Part shown: positions 57,564-64,000 of the stretch, piece by piece
Layout: every line of letters begins with the position of its first letter
Numbering within the stretch: the stretch's first letter is position 1
Source of the DNA: Sphagnum compactum
Lineage: Eukaryota > Bryophyta > Sphagnopsida > Sphagnales
Length of the DNA stretch: 64,000 bases
Assembly: GCA_965153455.1 (NCBI GenBank)
Contig: OZ234494.1
Location: 5,022,001-5,086,000 of the forward strand
Reading direction: 5' to 3'
The notes under the pieces: model-generated
Told to the model about the DNA's origin: nothing
The model's database searches: none
Seen by the model: only the letters and a program-made list of their open reading frames with translations
Program-made: the position numbers and the translations under genes

Positions 57564-58080
57564 TGTGCGTGTGCGCTCTCTCGCTCGTCCTTCAAACACG
57601 ACTTCAACGCTTCAAGACTTACAAACACACCGATCCCGAAATCCCCAGTTCCAAATGCGCCAAATCCCACACCCAAGCAGAAAAAACTCTGAATCTCTCT
57701 CGCCAGAGAAACAAGACCCACATTCAATGGAGACGCAAGATCACACAGCTTTAAAATTTCCTCCAAACGAAAGTCGATTAGTATAGAAAAAGCAGTTTTT
57801 CGCAACTTCCTTCACTACGCAGCATCGCATCAAAACCGCAGAAACAATACAAATGAAGGTAATGAGAGAGCAGACTCATGGAAGTACACCCACGAAAGAA
57901 GGAGCGCTGGTGTGAAGCAAGATGACTTAGGGGAGACGAATACAAACCGACAGAAGTTGCTGCAACAAACTTGGAAATCTAGAGCGAAACATTTAAGAAA
58001 AAACTAGAGATTGTGAAGAGACAGAAGAATAGACTTATTCTTGCTCTTCTTCTTCTTCTTCTTCTTCTATTGTGCGCAGC
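57564..58080 (-). promoter_or_regulatory. PLATZ 5' leader region with a GAA tract
   Basis: The - strand leader carries a run of GAA triplets (TTC on the + strand, about 58,041-58,068) and moderately GC-rich sequence down to the start codon. One minus-strand ATG at 57,723 opens a 34-codon upstream frame. The transcription start was not fixed. Confidence 0.4.
57619..57723 (-). other. Candidate upstream ORF in the PLATZ leader, 34 codons
   Basis: The ATG at 57,723 (minus strand) opens a 34-codon frame that ends with TAA at 57,619-57,621, 55 bases before the main ATG. It encodes a Trp- and Leu-rich peptide (MWVLFLWRERF start). Reinitiation downstream is possible because the frame ends before the main start. 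Use in vivo is unknown. Confidence 0.35.
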
Positions 58081-58780
58081 GAGAAGGAGGAGGAGACGAC
58101 GGGAGCGAGGGAGGGGCGGGATGCGAAGAAGGAGCAAAGCAGAAAGGTGTGCACGAATGGTGTTGCGTTTTGTGTGTGCGGTGGAAGCGACCGACTGTTC
58201 TTCATCGTAGACGTCCGTCCGTCCGTCCGTCCCCCGACTGTCCTGTCCGGCTGCCCGAGGTCCTGTTCCCAGGTGACAACTACCACCTGGTAGTAGTACC
58301 AGTGATTAAGAAAAAAAAAAGTTTGTGACGAGTTTTCGCCATTTTGCAAAAAACAAAAAAAAAAAGCCCTGAGCAACATGGTCAAGGCAAAATTTTGGAA
58401 ATTTTTCAAAAAGATCGCCACATTTGGAGGAAGAAAGTTGTGAAATTGTCAAGATTTTTGGAGGATTTGGGCAGATTTTTAGCTTTCTTCATAAAGAATC
58501 GCCATATTTAGCTAATATGTTCTAGTGGTTCATCAACATGTAATATGATTCCTTCCTAGGTATTCTCTATTTCTCTAGTTGTCTTGTAGCCATATTTGGC
58601 TAAATCCTATCATCACTTTTGGAGTGACATGAGAAAATTGAATAAAAACCACTGAGTTGTACCAGTGGTTTTTTTTCCAAAAAAATGAAAAAAACACACA
58701 CACAAAAAAATTGTGACTTTTTGAGATTTTTTTCGCCATTTTTCGAAATAAAAAACTAAATTAGCCACATCTAGACCTAT
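58081..58780. other. PLATZ upstream DNA with GTCC repeats and a repeat fragment
   Basis: A (CGTC)n run lies at about 58,212-58,232. From 58,320 to 58,770 the sequence contains scattered TCGCCA words and a fragment of the dispersed repeat. No gene is recognised. Confidence 0.5.
58485..58625 (-). repeat. Dispersed palindromic repeat, copy 12 (partial)
   Basis: TTGTAGCCATATTTGGCTAA at about 58,584 keeps the central palindrome with one change, followed by ATCCTATCATCACTTTTGG as in reverse copies. AATCGCCATATTTAGCTAA at about 58,497 may be a second decayed fragment. Confidence 0.55.
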
Positions 58781-59165
58781 GCACTCCCTTGGTCGCCACT
58801 TGTAGCAGAACTTCTGTAAAAATGCAACAATCCCAAGTAAGACGGACGGTCGCCATTTAATGGAATTAAATACACTGCGGAACCTCGCCGAGCAGTGTAC
58901 CTACTTGAGGAATTTGTGGGGAAAAAAAAAAAAGAAACAAAAAAACCCATTTTTTTGTCAGCGCTGCCCGCCACGTTACTTAACCCGAAACCAAATGCGG
59001 CTCGTCAGCCTCTTGCCCCCCTTAGCTTCCCCGTTCACACGGGCCACCTCACTCGTTTCATCGACTGTGGACACGTGCGGGAGATCGTCGACACGTGCTG
59101 CTGGTCCACGGCTGTTGCCGTCTCCTGGGACCGGAGTACTTACTCCGGTTCGTTTTGTTGGGATA
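58780..59165. promoter_or_regulatory. GC-richer block with two CACGTG (G-box) motifs upstream of PLATZ
   Basis: Two GACACGTGC-like words lie 20 bp apart, with perfect CACGTG cores at 59,072-59,077 and 59,092-59,097. CACGTG is the core bound by plant bZIP and bHLH factors. The block is about 1.5 kb upstream of the PLATZ start codon. It may be a distal promoter element or unrelated. Frames of 124-138 codons cross it, but they begin inside an A-run and resemble no known family. Confidence 0.4.
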
Positions 59166-62085
59166 GTTTTGAGTTTCTTTCCCTTCATCTCAAACGGATT
59201 AAGTTACCCATTTGGCCAACCACAATTAACTTATGGTTACCCATTTGGCAAAATTTATTCAGCATGTAAAGACTAAAAGACCTCCCAGAAAAATTTTAGT
59301 GTATTTTGGAGGCAATAATGTTATGGAGCAAAAAAAAAATTTGTCAAAGGAGAGGAGGCAAAATTTTATTTTCTCCTAACCTTCACTAAGTCGCTCTTTA
59401 TGCTCTTTATGCCGGGTAAAGCCCTTGGGCAAGGGCATGTGACTAACTTGTATTCTAAAGGTTGTTCAACATAGATAAATAGTGGGAACAATTTGCAATC
59501 CAATTGCAAAAATGACACTATATGGTTTTTGCCATAAGGGAAAATCCATACATGAGAATAAAAAAAATGCTAACATTTTTTTTGAGCTGTATAACCCCAA
59601 CTTCTCTTAGCATGTTGCATGTGGCAGGAACCAACCTTCTTTCTTTTACTTTTCTCGTCAAAAGATTCAAGGAACTTACAATGTAAAGGAGGGGGAGGGG
59701 GGGATGAATCACACCCCTTTTCTTTTGGGGGTGGACAAAATGAATACAACACAAGAGACAACAAGCAAAAGCATGAATCACTTGGAGTGGCCACCCACCC
59801 ATCTAAAACAATGGAAGATACAAGGTGCTTTGCATTGATGTTTTATTAGAAACCAAACCTCAATGTTTTGCAACCATCAATGTGCACTTTTCTCATAACT
59901 TAAAGATATCTCTTTCTCTTTGCTTGCAAATGGTGAGCTCCCCACTCCTCCACCCCCCCCACCAGACAATGTGTGGTGGTTGTTCTTAAATGGATTTTTA
60001 ATAGTATTAATTTGGAGAAAAATAATATATAGACTTGTAAATGATCTAGATAAACCAGCAATGCATGGTGGAGCTGTAATAATAAAGCAGAAATCGGTAG
60101 AGGAAAGGAAAAGGAAGGATAGAAGAAAGAGTACCTGGAACCAGCCTAAAAGGGGTCACTAAAAGCAGCCTGAGAAAGTTCCAATTTCCCCAACAAGACT
60201 TGTCACCCTTTGCGCTTGCCTTGCTTGCATGTCACAATAGGTACGTGTCTGATGCTTTAGGACACGCTCCCTCTTCGACCCAATTTTCGTGAACAGCACA
60301 CTCTAATAATTTCTTGGCTGACACACTTCGGTTTTGAGGAATAAAGTGGTGGAAGCTTTTGTCCAAGTGGAGGAGGATGAGCAACAGGTGCATTTAAATT
60401 TTTTTAAAAAAAACCCCCCAAAAAAATTCCTCTTGTTGTTCATTTGGGCTGGTTACACGCATTCTACTCTACATCCAAAACCTCCAAGAATGGGATATGC
60501 TCTTTTCCATAAATGAATGATGAGCCAAAATGAATTATAACAGGAGATTCCTGTCATGAGTAGTTGAGTTATATAGTGCAATCTGACCAGCAATCACAGT
60601 AAGGATGGAAATCAATCAATTGTGTAAGTAAGGTACTAAAACACTAGTGACAAGGAACATGGGCTACAAATATGGGTGAGGAATATGTATGTCCTAGACT
60701 TCTTGGCTTGGATGACAGTGTCCTATGCTTGCTTGTTCATGGTTCATTTGTTATATGTTTTTTGGCTTGGTCAAAGGAGTTTGTCGTGTAGTCCAGATTG
60801 GGGACGTGGGTTGCAATTTGGGGGCTTGGGAAACCATGGATCCCCTGTCATTAGAATTTTCCTCTAATCAGCTTTTTCATTGCAAAAGCCTTTTGTACTT
60901 ACTTTCATCTTCTAGCTTCAATGGGGGGCTTCACTCTTCTTCATTAACTTATTAAACTTATCCTTAAAGTCATCCTCTGCTTTCACCCCCTATCCCATCT
61001 TTCAGTGGTATCCCCAAAGTAAGGAAATTTTTATTAAATCTGAATATGAAATGCTGAAACTCAACATTTAATGCACAAGATTCGAGAATAATTGTACACG
61101 TAGGAACAGTAAAAAAATATATGTAGCAGCAGTAGAGGCGCTCAAGATAAAGGAAAGAGGGGATCAAACTGAGTTTACGACCAAAATTGGTGGAAAACTT
61201 AATTTGGATCCCAGTTATTTTTTTTTTGCAAAATTTCATTCCCAGTTACACATTTGATGCCCTATTATGCCGAAACTGACCATTGTCGCCAACTAGTCGC
61301 CTGACTTTAGGGATGACTTTATTATACGCCAAATGTAAGTTCCCTGAATCCTTCATAGCAATGATTGAATAGTCAAGGTTTGGACACAAAACAGGCAACC
61401 TATAAAAATATAGATATACTATTTATGGGCTGCTTATCCCTCATAGAAAGCTTATCTGCAGAACTTACTCTTCAAAATGGGAGCTTTGTTGCAAGTTGCT
61501 TCTCGGTCCTTCTTTTAAGCCCCCTTTTTTCTGCTTAGTAGAAAAAAAAACCCACTTCTTTGTTTTGTTGTTGAAATCCAGTAAAACAAAGGAGGAGACC
61601 CCACTCATTTGTCTGCCTCCAACAAAGTCACACAATTTGGTGGTAAGGTGGCTTGCTGCACAAGAAGTTCACCTGCATCACCATCATCATCCTCCCATGT
61701 CCAAAGGTGGTAGGATCCAGGATATGATGATGTGTCAGGAGTCCAGTATAGTTGGGTTGCATAAACACCACCTAGCATGCATCTCTAATTGGTGTAAATT
61801 TGATGAAAACCTGCTCAACTTTTATTGCCAAAAAAGAAACAATAGCCTACAAGGTGGAAGGAAAAGGAAATGGAAATAGGACATAATTATAGCCAATTAT
61901 ACCATATTGGCTATAATTATTAGTTGTGAGGGTATTTTCATCAAAGTGTCTAGCTATATGGGCAAAGAAGAGTAGAATTTTGGGCAAAGTTATATGCAAT
62001 AAGAGAGAGAATTAGAAGTGGTGAAAGGTATGAAATTAGGTTTAAATTACACCAAACCCCCCCCCCCCCCCTTTGACTGTGTCAG
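59166..62085. other. Intergenic DNA, no gene seen
   Basis: It holds C-runs near 59,950 and 62,056-62,071, a fragment of the CCCTTGGGCAAGGGC word at about 59,419, and copy 2 of the 50-bp conserved word at 61,093. Frames of 60-127 codons have low-complexity or unfamiliar sequences. Confidence 0.45.
61093..61144 (+). repeat. Dispersed ~50-bp conserved word, copy 2
   Basis: TGTACACGTAGGAACAGT, then an A-run and ATATATGTAGCAGC, then AGTAGAGGCGCTCA. It matches the block at 30,359-30,408 in the same orientation with only a few changes, while flanks are mostly unrelated. Confidence 0.8.
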
Positions 62086-62089
62086 TGAA

Positions 62090-62605
62090 CCAGTACCGTG
62101 CGATTCGTGGGGGACGCATCTGGGTCCTGTATTGATTTCAGGACAAAAGAGAAATTCGTCGACAGGCGTGTGTCACGACAACGAAATGGAGGAGCTTTTT
62201 GCGGGCGTGCCTGCGTCCATGCTTGTGAAATGTGAACGGGGCTATTAACTATCGGGATCTTACATGTGGCGACAAATGTTCGCCGGATACGACGCATCGT
62301 GGCCGCCCATGCAAAACCCAGAGGATAAGAGGAGGAGGTGGATAAGACGCCGCCGGGCCGTCGTGTAAAAAGGTATTTTTAGCCTGGGCTGGGTTGTTGT
62401 CGTCACTCACTCCATGTTGCCACCACTAGTGGCACCGTCCGATCAAGATACCGGCTGATCGTAACCGTCAGAGCCGACACAAGTCAGACCCGTGCACACG
62501 TGGGCCCAATGGGAACCACATCTGCTCTTAGCCCTATCTCTGCCGTCGGATCTCTGCCACATCTAAATCACCACCCCTCACATTCTCAACCGGGGTTTCT
62601 TCCTT
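62090..62605. promoter_or_regulatory. GC-rich promoter-like island without a recognisable gene
   Basis: About 500 bp of GC-rich, non-repetitive DNA lies in an AT-rich surround. CACGTG is at 62,497-62,502, directly followed by GGGCCCAATGGG, a pairing of G-box-like and GGCCCA (site II type) words seen in plant promoters. GATAAGA occurs near 62,325. No convincing reading frame starts within 1 kb on either side. The last bases abut a copy of the dispersed repeat. Confidence 0.4.
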
Positions 62606-62611
62606 TTAATG

Positions 62612-62860
62612 ATTTTGTGATGTAGTCAAAGTGGCGATTATCCAGAAAATAATTTAGCCAACTTTGGCAAAATACTATATGTATATTATGAAAGTAGGAA
62701 AAAAACCAGAATCTGTCTATATTCTTTGGCTACCTACTGGAACTTGTCATGAAAATAAGACTATTTTCAATTGGAGAATTTGGGTCAATTTTTTCCATGA
62801 AAAATCCTTTGGATAGGTATAAATCATATTTTTCAGGTCAAAATTTGGCGAAAATTCGCC
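62612..62860 (+). repeat. Dispersed palindromic repeat, copy 13
   Basis: TTTTGTGATGTAGTCAAAG opens it, then TGGCGATTATCCAGAAAATA, TTTAGCCAACTTTGGCAAA, TTTGGCTACCTACTGGAACT, CCATGAAAAATCCTTTGGAT and the tail AAATCATATTTTTCAGGTC. It ends in TTGGCGAAAATTCGCCA, close to the palindrome at 41,017. It is the best guide to the full-length element. Confidence 0.88.
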
Positions 62861-64000
62861 ACTACAAGAAGCACTACTCTTGGTGTACTCATTTGCTGTA
62901 AAAATAAAATTTTAAATTTAATTTTTCTCCATTCCCAGTGTTCCCAAATAAATAAGTGCTTTAAATTCCCAAAAACCCGAAAATCCATTTAAATTATTTC
63001 TAGATATTACAAATATGCCAGGCTTAGACTAAACCACGGTCTCTGAGTTAAGTTCTTCAGGGACCCTGGTCCACTACTACCCCTTCATATTCCACATGCA
63101 GTTGTGGGTTTAGGGTTAAGTGGACTGGCCACACAAGGGTCGAATAGCCATTGTCACATGGCCTGATATTTGGAAGGTTCGATGACATCCTCTCAACTAA
63201 AACAAAGTAGAACACAAAACACATATATTAGGATTTTTATCACAAAGTATAAAAATAGGACATTTCATTTACGTTAGGTTGTCATTCATGGATGAAATTC
63301 ATCCATCATCATTTCAAGCTTTTCACAAATAAAGTTTATCCATATTTTGTTATTTGAACCATATTGAATGATGTTTATGATCATTCACATTTCATCCAAT
63401 GAATAAAATTCATCCATTATCCATCTTTTTCATCCATTATTATAATTTTTTCATCCATAATAGTATTAAGAAAAGTGTTTGAGAATATTTTTTGGATCGT
63501 GGGTCATACATATGTAAGTTTCATTGAGCTAACTCGAACAAGAACAAAGTGAGGTTGCCCTCTCATTACCTTTCAATTTGTTCATCATTAGTTTGATATA
63601 CAACTTTGCGATTTACCCTCATTCTTTTTATGTCATGTTTTCAATATTTTCATGCTACAAATAAGATTAGGAAAAATCATGAGACAACATCAATCAAGAT
63701 GACAATGAGCAACAAGCTTTTCTTCAAATAGGATTGACAACTTTGTGATTCTTTCCTCTAAATTTCACAAGACCCTATCATAGGCTATGGGCATCTATTG
63801 AAACACATTGTAGGATAGAGTTTAGTTCCACCACAACTTGAATTGATTTGTGTGTTGTGCAAACAACCTCCACAAACCTTGGAGACCAAAATGGGGGATA
63901 ATAAAAAATGGTGTTCCCAAATTTTGGGGGGTCTATGTTGCTATGGTTGCTTTGAATGAGTCCAACACACATGTAAAAGACACAATTGAAAAATAATTAA
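62861..64000. other. Right-edge AT-rich DNA with TTCATCCAT words
   Basis: No gene is recognised. At 63,288-63,306 the 9-bp arms ATGGATGAA and TTCATCCAT flank a single base. Further TTCATCCAT/TTCATCCATTAT words occur to about 63,465. This motif is the one shared by the two minisatellites in the left part of the window. Confidence 0.6.

Noticed and set aside
57564-57599. Upstream extension of the PLATZ protein to a GTG codon
   Set aside because: There is no ATG in the extension, and the family's conserved N-terminal block begins just after the ATG at 57,563.
58860-59276. 138- and 124-codon frames overlapping in the block upstream of PLATZ
   Set aside because: They overlap in different registers, begin around an A-run and show no family. 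GC-richer DNA keeps frames open by chance.
1-64000. CRISPR arrays, operons, tRNA and rRNA genes
   Set aside because: The tandem repeats have no unique spacers of constant length, and the gene content is plant nuclear. I recognised no tRNA or rRNA string by eye; a covariance-model scan would be decisive.

Overview
The window looks like nuclear DNA of a land plant. It is AT-rich, sparse in genes and full of microsatellites, minisatellites and decayed mobile DNA. The recognisable genes belong to plant families: a plastid-type LepA/EF4 GTPase, a PLATZ zinc-binding transcription factor, and a plant-type O-fucosyltransferase-like Golgi protein. Introns with GT-AG borders are present in the last of these. 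I cannot name the species. A seed-free plant (fern, lycophyte or bryophyte) seems plausible, but that is a guess. There is no operon, CRISPR or other prokaryotic feature.

Layout. 1-14.6 kb is repeat-dominated: a 36-bp minisatellite (1.07-1.49 kb), several degenerate AT-rich arrays (4.8-8.5 kb and 9.8-10.2 kb), a broken hAT transposase (about 11.6-12.8 kb) and a 41-bp minisatellite (13.74-14.59 kb). LepA follows on the + strand (14,851-17,136) in one exon. 17-43 kb has no convincing intact gene. It holds a possible Ty3/gypsy remnant, foldbacks, an inverted pair of about 180-bp repeats 3.1 kb apart, and many copies of one dispersed repeat built round the palindrome TAGCCAAATTTGGCTA. The O-fucosyltransferase-like gene occupies 44,774-48,763 (+) in nine exons. 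49-54.8 kb is intergenic. The PLATZ gene is on the - strand (57,563-56,682) in one exon, with a mixed-composition downstream region and a GC-richer upstream region. 59-64 kb is intergenic, with a GC-rich island, another copy of the dispersed repeat, and a small inverted repeat of the motif shared by the two minisatellites.

The three genes show no functional link: one is predicted plastid, one Golgi and one nuclear. The best candidate for something undescribed is the dispersed palindromic repeat family, with about 13 full or partial copies in both orientations. Second is the motif ATGGATGAA, which recurs in two unrelated minisatellites and a foldback. All calls come from reading the sequence by eye; no database or alignment search was run.
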